Shown: piece after piece, positions 17,546 to 27,700 of the stretch
How the letters are laid out: each line of letters begins with the position of its first letter
Numbering within the stretch: the stretch's first letter is position 1
DNA from: an uncultured Rothia sp.
GTDB lineage: Bacteria; Actinomycetota; Actinomycetes; Actinomycetales; Micrococcaceae
Assembly (NCBI GenBank): GCA_946222285.1
Contig: CAMIIP010000001.1
Span: 186,001-250,000, forward strand
Direction: 5' to 3'
DNA length: 64,000 nucleotides
Notes under the pieces: generated by a model
What the model was told of the DNA's origin: nothing
The model's database searches: none
The model's input: only the letters and a program-made list of their open reading frames with translations
Translations under genes and position numbers: made by a program

Positions 17546-19414
17546 GGGTAGAAGTTTGGGCTCCTCGAGCCAGCCAGGTTTGGGTATGCGTCTTTGACAG
17601 CCAGAATCATGAAACCCGGCATCCCCTCGTAGAGCGCCACGGCGAATACTGGATAGGCAATATTGCTGGTTTGCAGGCAGGAGATCGCTACGGTCTGCGA
17701 GCTGCCGGAGCGGATAAAACATTTCGTTCGGAGAAACTACTGATTGATCCGAACGCTCAGTGCATTGAGGCCCCCCTGCGGTGGCATCCACTCATGTCCA
17801 ACGATACCGAGGGCGATAGCGCTAAGGTGGTTCCTAAGTGCGTGGTGCCTGAAGCGGATCCTCTTTCTCCTGATCCCAGCCTTAATCGACCCTACCGTGC
17901 CTGGGAAGATCTCGTCATTTTTGAGGCGCATGTGAAGGATTTGACTAAGCAACACCCCCGATATTCCGACTCCTCTTCGTGGTAGCTACGCCGCGCTAGC
18001 TCATCCTGCCCTCATCCAGCATCTGCTGAAGATCGGCGTCAATGCCCTTGAGCTACTTCCGGTTCAGGCCTTTCTCGATGATCAGTACGTGCTGGGCAGA
18101 GACCTTACTAATTACTGGGGATACCAGCCGCTTGCCTTCTCAGCTTTAGAACCTCGCTACGCTTCTGAGCAGGCTACCGGTTCTCAGGCTGATGCCGAAT
18201 TTAGGCAGGCGGTACATACACTGCACGAGAATGGGATCGAAGTGATTCTCGATCTCGTTTTTAACCACAGCGGTGAAGGGGACGAAACCGGCCCTACTCT
18301 TTCGATGCGCGGGCTTAACGACGCAGGCTACTATCTGCGAAGCTCCAACGGTACCTACACCAATGACACCGGTACCGGTAACACTTTGGCGATTCGTTCG
18401 TCCCATGTTTTGCGCCTGGTGCTTGATTCTTTACGCCACTTCGCGCAACGCTTTGGGATAGATGGTTTCCGTTTCGATCTGGCAAGTACCTTAGGACGCA
18501 CCGACTCCGGTTTTGATTCTCAAGCAGCATTCTTTCAAGCAGTTGCCCAAGATCCCGTTCTCAAAAACCTCAAACTGATTGCCGAACCCTGGGACATCGG
18601 TCCTGGAGGCTACCAGCTAGGCAATTTTCCACACCCCTGGCGAGAATGGAACGATGTTTATCGCGATAGCGTTCGACGCGCCTGGCGAAGAGACCCGGAT
18701 AGCATAGGGCAACTGGCGACGGCTCTCTTAGGTAGCGCTTCTCGCTTCGATCATAGCGATAGACCGGCAACTGCCTCTATCAATTTTATTTCTGCCCACG
18801 ATGGTTTTACTCTGCAGGACGTCGTTAGCTATGTTCACAAACACAATGAGGCAAACGGCGAACATAACAAAGACGGGCACCACGAAAACCTGAGTGATAA
18901 TTTAGGGGTAGAAGGTCCTACCGAGGACGCCGAGAGTAATCTGGCACGAGCCCGGCGCGTGCGAGCAATGCTAGCCACGCTCATGCTCTCCCAGGGAGTG
19001 CCCATGATTCTAGCGGGCGATGAGCTGGGAAACACCCAATATGGCAATAACAACGCCTACTGCCAGGACAACGAAATTACCTGGATTGATTGGAAATCAG
19101 CTGATACTAACCTTATTGACTACCTTGCATAGCTCACTGAATTGCGCCGTCGTTTTCCCCAGCTACGTCAGCGCAGGTTTTTACACGGAGAGAACGTGCG
19201 CTGGTGGCGCGCAGACGGTCAGGCCGTTCAAAATTTTGACTGGCACGATCCAGCTTTTAAGTGTTTCCAGATTCAGTTAGAGGGTCTACTCATGGTCTTC
19301 AATACCGGCGACGAAGTGAATCTTCTGCTACCACCACACACAGATGGCAGGCAGTGGAACTTGGAATTCGCTTCGGATCCTAGCATGACCCAATCGGTGA
19401 GGATTTATTCGTAA
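17542..19414 (+). pseudogene. glgX: Glycogen debranching enzyme, frameshifted and interrupted
   Basis: GlgX (GH13, isoamylase type) cuts alpha-1,6 branches left by the phosphorylase. The frame from ATG 17542 follows the family through RSEKLLIDPNA and VIFEAHVKDLTKQHP, then runs out of frame at a C5 tract (17955-17959) and stops at 17985. One C fewer gives QHPDIPTPLRGSYAALAHPAL and the family sequence continues: LTNYWGYQPLAF, DLVFNHSGEG, GFRFDLAS, SAHDGFTLQDVVSY, ILAGDELGNTQYG. A second lesion, TAG at 19130-19132, interrupts the same frame after NLIDYLA; the C-terminus LTELRRRFPQL continues to 19414. Repaired, it would code 623 residues against about 657 in E. coli. Two independent lesions argue that it is inactive. 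Confidence 0.9.
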
Positions 19415-19485
19415 AATTTTGATAAATATGCAGACTCTTCTTTTCTTGTCATCCCCAGTGATTCCGCCCCCACCCTCCATCTTTA

Positions 19486-19543
19486 CGACTCCCGAAAACG
19501 CTAATGACGTGCATACCAACGTCATCAACGGTTTCAGGAGTCG
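19486..19543. repeat. Long imperfect hairpin after glgX
   Basis: Arms 19486-19510 and 19519-19543 pair at about 21 of 25 positions around an 8-nt loop. It lies between the end of the glg operon and the thiamine operon and is the likely end of the glg transcript. No T run follows. Apart from this hairpin and the riboswitch the interval 19415-19711 shows nothing coding. Confidence 0.5.
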
Positions 19544-19626
19544 CATTGTACAGAAGCAGTAAAACGTATCTCAATGAGCACTTTGGGGTCTTATAAGAAA
19601 TCTTTCTTCTTGCTAGCATGACTGTT

Positions 19627-19709
19627 AACACACGGGGTGCGTCCACCGATGAGACGCTGAGATTAAACCCGTTGAACCTGATCTAGCTAGAACTAGCGAA
19701 GGGAATGTG
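19627..19709 (+). ncRNA. TPP riboswitch (THI element)
   Basis: The conserved blocks of the thiamine pyrophosphate aptamer appear in order: ACACGGGGTGC (19630-19640), GCTGAGATTAAACCC (19656-19670), TGAACCTGATCTAGC (19673-19687) and CTAGCGAAGGGAATG (19693-19707). It ends directly before thiM. GAAGGGA at 19699-19705 is both aptamer and the ribosome site for the TTG start at 19712, so ligand binding would probably block translation of the first gene. Expression of thiM-thiE-thiD would fall when TPP is abundant. Confidence 0.95.
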
Positions 19710-19711
19710 AG

Positions 19712-20521
19712 TTGACTTTTTCGAACTCAAAAATCGAGTCCATCCACCGGTCAGTGCGTGAGTCCAATCCTCTGGTGCATTGCCTGACGAACTCGGTGGT
19801 TCAGGAAATCACTGCTGACGTCCTCTTGGCTGCAGGCGCCTCACCTGCGATGGTTAGTCATCCTGAGGAATGCGAACAGTTTGCCGCTGTCGCTTCAGCA
19901 TTGCTGGTGAACGTAGGTAATCCTGATCCACCTGTTATCGAGGCTATGCGTTCTGCGGTAAAGGTGGTTCGTTCGCAGGAGAAGCCTTGGGTGCTTGATC
20001 CGGTAGCTGTAGGTGGGTTAAGTATTCGTACCGAGTTAGCGGTATCTTTACTATCTGCGCATCCCACGGTGATTCGCGCAAACGCCTCAGAAATTTTGAA
20101 TCTCCACTATGCTGTGAATCAGGTTAAAGCCGGTGGCGGTAGAGGCGTTGATTCTACGGACTCCCCCGAAGCTGCTGTGGAGTCAGCGCAGGCTCTGGCC
20201 GAACTAACCGGCGGAGTCGTGGCGATTTCTGGAGCTACAGATATCATTGTCTCTTCGGGCCGTATTACTCGTGTGAGCGGCGGGAGTACTCTGATGCCCT
20301 TGGTTATTGGTACGGGTTGTTCACTCGGTGCGACAGTGGCTGCCTACACGGCGGCCTGGGACGATGCCCATGAGGCGACCGTTGCCGCCCACGCCCTATA
20401 TTCGACGGCGGCAGAATGGGCTGAGCCCCTTTCTGCTGGGCCGGGCACCTTTCACTCTCACTGGATTGATGGTCTCTTTGCGCAACTTCCAAACACCGCA
20501 ACGGTCAAGGACGGTCAATAA
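19712..20521 (+). CDS. thiM: Hydroxyethylthiazole kinase
   Basis: Salvages the thiazole half of thiamine by phosphorylating 4-methyl-5-(2-hydroxyethyl)thiazole. The 269-residue protein has NPLVHCLTNSVVQEI near residue 19, LLAAGASPAMVSHPEE near 37, PWVLDPVAVGG near 92, IRANASEI near 118 and the ATP and anion-hole segment VIGTGCSLGATVAAY near 198 (catalytic Cys). The start is the rare codon TTG, seven bases after GAAGGGA of the riboswitch; no ATG or GTG fits better. The stop overlaps thiE as TAATG. Confidence 0.94.
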   Translation: MTFSNSKIESIHRSVRESNPLVHCLTNSVVQEITADVLLAAGASPAMVSHPEECEQFAAVASALLVNVGNPDPPVIEAMRSAVKVVRSQEKPWVLDPVAVGGLSIRTELAVSLLSAHPTVIRANASEILNLHYAVNQVKAGGGRGVDSTDSPEAAVESAQALAELTGGVVAISGATDIIVSSGRITRVSGGSTLMPLVIGTGCSLGATVAAYTAAWDDAHEATVAAHALYSTAAEWAEPLSAGPGTFHSHWIDGLFAQLPNTATVKDGQ

Positions 20522-21162
20522 TGGCTGTTGAACCTATCGATTATTCACTGTACTTGGTCACTGATTCTAAGCAGGCAGGTGGCTGGGAAAAAGTAGCCGG
20601 AATTGTAGAAAAGGCGATTGCTGGCGGAGTCAGTATAGTTCAGGTACGAGATAAGCACGCCGATGATGAGACTTTTTCGCGCCTTGTAGCATCCGTGATT
20701 CAGGTTGCAGAGCCCCACCGGGTTCCTGTTATTGTCAATGACCGTCTTGAAGTCGCCGCTCATTTCGGTCTAGATGCTCACGTTGGTCAAGATGATGCCC
20801 CATTGCACCAAGCCCGAGAAATTCTCGGCACTGCCGCCCGCATTGGGCTATCGGTAGGCTCTGATGCTGAACTTGACGCCGTCCTTTCTCTGGATCACCG
20901 ACCTGATCTCATCGGGCTGGGTCCGGTCTTCGCAACCTCCACTAAGCTGGATGCCGGTACCCCACTGGGAGTAGCTGGTCTGCTGTCTTTGGCGCAACGA
21001 GCTCGCCAAAACGGTCTGGTATCGGTTGCTATCGGTGGTATTAACGAAGAAAATATCGCAGCGGTACGAACCACTCCCGTTGACGGGGTTTGTGTTGTCT
21101 CAGCCATCATGGCATCCCCCGATCCCTACAAAGCAGCTCTTAGACTCTCAGGAACAAAGTGA
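20521..21162 (+). CDS. thiE: Thiamine phosphate synthase
   Basis: Joins hydroxymethylpyrimidine diphosphate and thiazole phosphate to thiamine phosphate. The 213-residue TIM-barrel protein shows SLYLVTDSK-like YSLYLVTDSKQ at the N-terminus, GVSIVQVRDKHADD near 36, VIVNDRLEVAAHFGLDAHVG near 74 (pyrimidine site), IGLSVGSDAE, LIGLGPVFATSTKLDAG near 133 (phosphate loop) and VAIGGINEENI near 175. It is translationally coupled to thiM (TAATG) and overlaps thiD (GTGATGA). Confidence 0.95.
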   Translation: MAVEPIDYSLYLVTDSKQAGGWEKVAGIVEKAIAGGVSIVQVRDKHADDETFSRLVASVIQVAEPHRVPVIVNDRLEVAAHFGLDAHVGQDDAPLHQAREILGTAARIGLSVGSDAELDAVLSLDHRPDLIGLGPVFATSTKLDAGTPLGVAGLLSLAQRARQNGLVSVAIGGINEENIAAVRTTPVDGVCVVSAIMASPDPYKAALRLSGTK

Positions 21163-22655
21163 TGATTCCTCACATTCTCTCTATTGCAGGTACTGACCCC
21201 ACCGGCGGTGCAGGTATCCAAGCAGATTTGAAAGCAATTGCTGCGGCCGGTGGCTATGGAATGTCGGTAGTAACCTCACTTGTTGTTCAGAATACGCAAG
21301 GTGTGCAAGAAGTTCATACTCCTGAACCCGCTTTTCTTCGAGCCCAATTAGAGGCAGTCAGTAGCGATGTTGAGATTAATGCTATAAAAATCGGCATGCT
21401 CTCCGATGCGGCATCAACCAACACCGTAACAGATTGGCTTGATACCCTATCGAAAAAGATACCGGTCATTGTTGACCCTGTAATGGTGGCTTCATCCGGA
21501 GATTCACTGGCGGAGTCGGTATCTTTAGAGCTTCTCAAACGGGCAAATATTATCACCCCTAACCTCGATGAGCTTGCCCTGCTCCTTGAAGAACCTCCAG
21601 CAACTACACAACAAGAGATGGTATTTCAAGCCCAGAAACTTGCTAAGCTCACCGGATCACTCATCCTGGCCAAGGGCGGGCATCTGGAATCTTCGCACAA
21701 AGGCAACATTCTAGTGAGCGCTCTCGGAGAAATTGCCCACGCAGCTTCTCCTCAAGTGCAGACTACTGCTTCTCATGGAACAGGATGTTCACTCTCATCT
21801 GCGTTGGCTACCCGTATCGCTTTGGGAGAATCTCTAGCAGAAGCAGTGCAGTGGTCCACACGATGGGTACGGGAAGCGCTCCAGTTTGGTGAAGATCAGC
21901 AGGTAGGAAAGGGCAACGGGCCGATTGACCACTTTCACCGTCTACGCCGTCAAGCAGAATTTTCGATTCAGCACATCCTAGCTCCGGTACGAGGAAACAG
22001 TTTCTCACCGGTGGTCAATCCGGCAGGCACGTACACCCAGCAGATGTGGGATGTAGCTGGAACTGCTTTAGAACGTTTTATCTCAGACGGGTTTGTTCCC
22101 TCGCTAATTGACGGTTCTCTCCATAGTGAACAGTTCAGGTTCTATCTGGAACAGGACGACTACTACCTACAGGTCTACGGCTCAGTTTTAGCGGGACTCG
22201 CTTCTAAAGCTAGGGATAGAGATGAGCGGCTCTTCTGGGCATCCTCAGTGTGCCACAGTATCGCTGTAGAGCAAGATATGCATGCGGCATTTGGGCTGGC
22301 GGAGCATATCGAGCCTTCGCAGATTACTCTGGCCTATACCGATTTTCTGCGCGCCGAAGCGTCCTCAGACTACGTGGTAGCGGTCGCGGCAGTTTTGCCC
22401 TGCTTCTGGCTCTACGCGCAACTAGCTGACTTTGTTGCTGAAGAAGTCTCGCACAGTCATCCCTACCGACTATGGATTGAGACCTACCGAGATCTTGATT
22501 TTCAGAAAGTAACGGCTCAGGCGGTCGTTCTCGTAGAAAAGCAGATGGCTACGGCATCTGAGAGTCAGAGAGAGAGGGCTCTTCATGCGTTCTGGCGAGC
22601 CTGCATATTGGAGGCAGATTTCTTTGCGCAGGCAATGCTACGTGATCCGCTTTAA
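21162..22655 (+). CDS. thiD: HMP/HMP-phosphate kinase fused to TenA thiaminase II
   Basis: A 497-residue fusion. Residues about 1-265 are ThiD, which phosphorylates hydroxymethylpyrimidine twice: LSIAGTDPTGGAGIQADLKA at the start, VVTSLVVQNTQGV, IKIGMLSD, VIVDPVMVASSGD, ITPNLDELALLL and TASHGTGCSLSSALA (catalytic Cys in GTGCS). Residues about 280-495 are TenA, which releases HMP from aminopyrimidine breakdown products of thiamine: FRFYLEQDDYYLQVY and VAAVLPCFWLYAQLA with its catalytic Cys. The linker around 265 is Pro/Gly-containing. The operon therefore supplies salvage of both halves of thiamine. I prefer ATG 21162 with AGGA eight bases upstream over the adjoining GTG. Confidence 0.94.
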   Translation: MIPHILSIAGTDPTGGAGIQADLKAIAAAGGYGMSVVTSLVVQNTQGVQEVHTPEPAFLRAQLEAVSSDVEINAIKIGMLSDAASTNTVTDWLDTLSKKIPVIVDPVMVASSGDSLAESVSLELLKRANIITPNLDELALLLEEPPATTQQEMVFQAQKLAKLTGSLILAKGGHLESSHKGNILVSALGEIAHAASPQVQTTASHGTGCSLSSALATRIALGESLAEAVQWSTRWVREALQFGEDQQVGKGNGPIDHFHRLRRQAEFSIQHILAPVRGNSFSPVVNPAGTYTQQMWDVAGTALERFISDGFVPSLIDGSLHSEQFRFYLEQDDYYLQVYGSVLAGLASKARDRDERLFWASSVCHSIAVEQDMHAAFGLAEHIEPSQITLAYTDFLRAEASSDYVVAVAAVLPCFWLYAQLADFVAEEVSHSHPYRLWIETYRDLDFQKVTAQAVVLVEKQMATASESQRERALHAFWRACILEADFFAQAMLRDPL

Positions 22656-22680
22656 GACCTATGTGTGAGATGAGTTGACC

Positions 22681-22728
22681 GGCTGAGCTTGTGTTGACCA
22701 GGTATATCTGGTCAACACAAGCTCAGCC
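22681..22728. terminator. Perfect 21-bp hairpin between thiD and nrdR
   Basis: Arms 22681-22701 and 22708-22728 are perfectly complementary over 21 bp with a 6-nt loop (GTATAT). It lies between two convergent genes and could end transcription from both sides. Neither strand has a T run after it. Confidence 0.7.
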
Positions 22729-22776
22729 CATTATTCGTTGATGTTCCAGGAGAACGGCAGGATATCGAATAAATTT

Positions 22777-23301
22777 TTAGAGCAAAGTCGGCTGGTTGGG
22801 TTCGTCGACAGAAGACTCAGACTTTGCCTTACTCTGTGATTGTGTAGGAGTCTCCACCTGATCTTTGCGAAGATCAGCAATTGCCTTCTCAAAATCTTCG
22901 AGGTTATCGAAAGCCTGATAGACGCTTGCGAAGCGGAGGAAAGCCACCGTATCTAGTTTAGAGAGCGGTTCCAGAATAGTCAGTCCCACTTCGTGAGCAT
23001 CAATTTCAGCCAGACCGCGAGCGCGAATCCGTTCCTCCACTTCCTGCGCCAGCTTCGCTAAATCGTCTTGAGAGACAGGTCTACCCTGACACGCTTTTCG
23101 CACGCCTGAGATGATTTTCTGGCGGTTGAAGGGTTCGGTCACGCCGGAGCGTTTGATGACGGAGACAGAGGTAGTTTCTACCGTTGAGAACCGTCTACCG
23201 CACTCGGTGCACTGACGGCGGCGACGAATCGCCGCGCCGTCGTCCGATGTTCTAGAATCAACGACCCTGGAATCAGGGTGGCGGCAGTAGGGGCAAATCA
23301 T
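22777..23301 (-). CDS. nrdR: Transcriptional repressor NrdR
   Basis: ATP/dATP-sensing repressor of ribonucleotide reductase genes. The 174-residue protein begins with a four-Cys zinc ribbon (CPYC at residues 3-6, CTEC near 31-34) and continues with an ATP-cone ([20 protein letters not shown], then [19 protein letters not shown] near 125). About 25 residues at the C-terminus are a disordered Ser/Gln/Lys tail. It overlaps hisD by four bases, so the two are co-transcribed. The ribonucleotide reductase genes it controls are not in the window. Confidence 0.96.
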   Translation of the reverse strand: MICPYCRHPDSRVVDSRTSDDGAAIRRRRQCTECGRRFSTVETTSVSVIKRSGVTEPFNRQKIISGVRKACQGRPVSQDDLAKLAQEVEERIRARGLAEIDAHEVGLTILEPLSKLDTVAFLRFASVYQAFDNLEDFEKAIADLRKDQVETPTQSQSKAKSESSVDEPNQPTLL

Positions 23302-24653
23302 GCGTTCTCTTCCTGGGCTCGGACGGTGATAGCTTCACCATGGGCGGGTAGATCTTCATCGGCGGCGAGGGTGACGATGTGCTGACCGATTTCTGCCAGC
23401 GCACTTTCGGTGTATTCAATAACCTGAACCACTTTCATAAAGGTGGAGGTATTCAGACCCGAGGAGAAGGCAGCTGTACCAGAGGTAGGTAGCACATGGT
23501 TAGAACCGGCGGCGTAGTCCCCGAGTGGCACAGGCGAGTATGGACCAATAAAAATTGCACCGGCGTTGCGAATCTGAGAGGCGATTTCCGTCGGATTTTT
23601 TGTATGAATCTCTAGGTGTTCGGGAGCGTAAGCATTTGCCACCTGAACGCTGTGCTCTAGTGAATCGGTAAGGATGATTCCCGATTGATTTCCTTCAAGG
23701 GCTTCTTTGACGCGCTGTCGGTGTTTGGTGGCACTAGCGCGCTGAGCAATAGCGCTCTCTACACGATCAGCGAATGCTTTTGAATCGGTGATTAACACCG
23801 AGCCAGCTTTGGGGTCATGTTCAGCCTGCGAGATAAGATCTGCGGCAACGTAGTTCGCGTTCGCATTTTCATCGGCAATTACCGCGATTTCGGTGGTTCC
23901 TGCTTCACCATCAACGCCGACGACGCCTTGCAGGGCACGCTTGGTAAGTGCGACAAAGATATTGCCTGGACCTGTAATGGTGTCTACCGGTTCCAGATTT
24001 TCGCCGTCATCGTTTAGTCCATATGCCATAGAAGCAAGAGCCTGTGCACCGCCGATAGCCCAGACTTCTTCGATGCCTAACAAAGACGCAGCGGCAAGGA
24101 TAGTGGGATGGGGCAAACCACCAAATTCTTTCTGCGGAGGTGTGCATAAGACGATGGATTCAACGCCAGCGGCTTGGGCCGGTACCGCATTCATAATAAC
24201 TGACGAGGGGTAAACAGCAAGTCCACCGGGTACATACAAACCTACTCGCCGCATGGGAGTCCAGCGGTTAATGAGCTTGGCGCCAGGAGCTACCTCGATG
24301 CTTGTTTCTGCTGGTTTCTGAACAGCGGCAAAAGCGCGGTTCCGTTCAATAGAAACTTCAAGTGCTTGCTTCAGCTCGGCAGATAAAGACCCTTCAGCCT
24401 CTTTCAACGCTTTTGTAGGGACGCGCAAGGCGCCCTGCTTCACGCCGTCAAAGTGAGCAGAAAGCTCGCGGACGTAGTCGGTTCCCTCAGCACGAACACG
24501 AGAAATAATCTCATCCACAGTTCGCTGAGCGCTACCCACGTACTCTGCGCTTTGGCGGGGAAGAGCACCTTTGAGTTCGGAAAAACTCAGATGCTTTCCT
24601 CGAAAATCTAATCGGCGTAAAGTGGGGGCTTGAAAATCTTCAGAAACGCTCAT
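23298..24653 (-). CDS. hisD: Histidinol dehydrogenase
   Basis: Last two steps of histidine synthesis: oxidises L-histidinol to L-histidine with NAD. From ATG 24653 the product has 451 residues. Motifs: [21 protein letters not shown] near 130, [13 protein letters not shown] near 190, [14 protein letters not shown] near 215, [15 protein letters not shown] near 235, [10 protein letters not shown] near 350 and the metal and substrate region [17 protein letters not shown] near 395. An upstream in-frame GTG at 24689 would add 12 residues not typical of the family. No other his gene is present in the window. Confidence 0.95.
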   Translation of the reverse strand: MSVSEDFQAPTLRRLDFRGKHLSFSELKGALPRQSAEYVGSAQRTVDEIISRVRAEGTDYVRELSAHFDGVKQGALRVPTKALKEAEGSLSAELKQALEVSIERNRAFAAVQKPAETSIEVAPGAKLINRWTPMRRVGLYVPGGLAVYPSSVIMNAVPAQAAGVESIVLCTPPQKEFGGLPHPTILAAASLLGIEEVWAIGGAQALASMAYGLNDDGENLEPVDTITGPGNIFVALTKRALQGVVGVDGEAGTTEIAVIADENANANYVAADLISQAEHDPKAGSVLITDSKAFADRVESAIAQRASATKHRQRVKEALEGNQSGIILTDSLEHSVQVANAYAPEHLEIHTKNPTEIASQIRNAGAIFIGPYSPVPLGDYAAGSNHVLPTSGTAAFSSGLNTSTFMKVVQVIEYTESALAEIGQHIVTLAADEDLPAHGEAITVRAQEENA

Positions 24654-24785
24654 ATAACCCAGTGTAGTAGGTGAAGGCAAGGGGCACACACATAAATTTT
24701 GTTCTTCCCTGGTTAGGCGTAGCGAGGCTTATTCATAAAGACACCCCAACGACTGGAGGCGTAGGTTACCTGATAAATAAGCTTC

Positions 24786-27700
24786 CTAAACATCTAGGCA
24801 AGAGGGACCTAACAGAACCTTAAGATCGCCAAAGAGCGCAGGATTAGGTTGCACGCGCAGATCAGCGCCCAAACGCATAAGCACCCGTTTGCTTCGAGTA
24901 TTCATCGCAATCCGCACCTCGGACTCCCCCCGATGATTACGCAAAATTGAGCGCAACTCCCCCAGCGTTTCCTCAGTTGCCTTAAATTCGGGGATACCAA
25001 TAGTAACCGGCCCAGACGTTCCATCAGTAGAAATTTCAGGCAGATTCAGTTCTTGTGCACTAATAGTGGTTGACCCATCATCTCGACGTTGCAAACGCCC
25101 CTTAATAGTACAAATCAAATCCTCTGAAAGCACTGGCGCAATCGGCTCATAAGCGCGTCCAAAGAACATCACTTCAATAGAACCGGTTCGATCTTCCAAC
25201 TCAATACGAGCATAGGGATTACCCGATGACTTCGCTACGCGCCGCGATACCGAAGTAATCATGCCAGCGACCGTTACCACCGCGCCGTCGGGCTTATGAG
25301 AATCCTCTGAAAGAAGCCCCTGCACTGAAGAATCAGAAAGCGCATCTAACTGATCTTCCAATCCGCGCAGAGGATGGTCAGAAACGTAAAGGCCCAGCAT
25401 TTCACGCTCAAAGTTGAGCTTATCTCGCTTGTCCCACTCGGGAACATCGGGAATCGCTACCATTAAATCGGTGCTAGGATCGTCCTCGTCCATACCCATG
25501 CCGCCAAAGAGGTCAAATTGCCCGGCTGCTTCCTGACGTTTGACCGCCACATTAGAATCCACTGCCTCTTCGTGAATCATAGATAGCGCACGGCGTATAT
25601 GCCCTAAATCGTCAAAAGCACCGGCTTTGACCAGGGAGTCGATGGTTCGTTTATTACAGACAACGGCGGGAACCTTCTTCAGGAAGTCGTGAAAAGACTC
25701 GAATTTCCCCTTCTCCGTGCGCGAAGCCACCATAGCGTTCACTACGTTGGCGCCCACGTTACGAATCGCTCCCATACCGAAGCGAATGTCCTCACCTACA
25801 GGAGTGAAGTTCAGCTCCGATTCGTTCACATCGGGAGGAAGAACAGTAATACCCATATGTCGACATTCGTTGAGATAGAGTGCCAGCTTATCTTTATCGT
25901 CACCCACCGACGTCAAAAGCGCCGCCATATATTCCTGGGGGAAATGCGCCTTCAAGTAGGCGGTCCAGTAAGAAACCAACCCATAAGCAGCAGAGTGCGC
26001 CTTATTAAAGGCATAGTCAGAGAAGGGAAGCAGAATATCCCACAGCGATTTAATCGCCGCCTCAGAATACCCGCGATCAATCATGCCCTGGTGGAAGCCC
26101 TTATACTGTTTATCCAGCTCAGCCTTCTTCTTCTTGCCCATAGCACGGCGCAAAATATCCGCCTGACCCAGCGAATAACCGGCGACCTTCTGAGCAATGG
26201 CCATCACCTGCTCCTGATACACAATCAGACCGTAGGTGGTACCCAGAATATCCTGAAGGGGTTCCTCTAGCTCAGGATGAATCGGCACAATTTCTTGTTG
26301 ACCGTTCTTACGCAAAGCATAGTTAGTGTGCGAGTTAGCACCCATCGGACCCGGACGGTACAGCGCGATAGTTGCCGAGATATCTTCAAAGTTATCGGGG
26401 CGCATCAACCGCAAAAGCGCTCTCATGGGTCCACCATCGAGCTGGAACACGCCCAGCGTATCGCCACGTGCTAGCAGGTCGTAAGAACCTTTGTCATCCA
26501 CATCAAGTGTTTCTAAATCAAGCTCAAATTCCCGGTTGAGTTTAATGTTGGCGATAGCGTCTGAAATAATAGTGAGATTTCGCAGACCCAAGAAGTCCAT
26601 TTTGATGAGACCCAGCCCCTCACAAGTGGGGTAATCAAACTGCGTAATCACCTGACCATCCTGTTCACGACGCATCACGGGAATAACATCCAGCAAATCA
26701 TGACTAGACATAATCACACCCGCTGCATGTACGCCCCACTGACGCTTCAGACCTTCAATGCCCTTGGCGGTTTCAAATACTTTCGCCGAGTCAGCATCAG
26801 TTTCAATCAGCTCACGCAAATCTTTGGCATCAGCATACCGCTTGTCTTCTTCGTTATAAACGTTATTGAGGGCGATATTCTTGCCCATTACGTCGTCGGG
26901 CATCGCCTTTGTCAGCCGCTCGCCGGTAGAGAAGGGGTAGCCGAGCACGCGTGAGGAATCTTTGAGTGCCTGCTTAGCTTTGATGGTGCCGTAGGTGACG
27001 ATCATCGCCACTTTGTCTTCGCCGTACTTTTCGGTGACGTAGTGGATTACTTCAGGACGGCGGCGATCATCGAAATCCACGTCAAAGTCGGGCATGGAAA
27101 CACGATCGGGGTTGAGGAAGCGCTCAAAAATAAGGTCGTGTTTGAGGGGGTTGAGCTCGGTAATACGCATGGCGTAGGCGACCATAGACCCCGCGCCCGA
27201 GCCGCGACCGGGGCCCACTCGAATACCGTTGTTTTTTGCCCAGTTGATAAAGTCAGCCACCACCAGGAAGTAGCCGGGGAAGCCCATCTGGGTAATAATT
27301 CCTACCTCGTAGTCCGCTTGTTTGCGTACTTCATCGGGAATACCCTCGGGGAAACGGTAGTGCAAACCGCGTTCAACTTCTTTGACGAACCAAGATTCCT
27401 CGTTCTCTCCTTCAGGAGTGGGAAAGTTGGGCATGTAGTTGGCTTTGGTATTGAACTCAACGTTGCACCGTTCAGCAATTTCTAGCGTGTTATCGCAGGC
27501 CTCGGGATAATCGCGAAAGAGATGGCGCATTTCTTCTGATGATTTGAGGTAAAACTCGTCTGCATCGAATTTAAAGCGCTTGGGATCTTGTAGCGTTGAA
27601 CCAGACTGTACGCAGAGAAGAGCTGCGTGAGCCTTAGAATCTTCGGCATGGGTGTAGTGCAGGTCGTTGGTAGCAACCAGCGGAAGATTGAGCTGTTTGG

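Noticed and set aside
25689..26270. 193-codon plus-strand frame antisense to dnaE (and similar ones at 27042-27485)
   Set aside because: dnaE is intact across the region; these are reverse-strand shadows.
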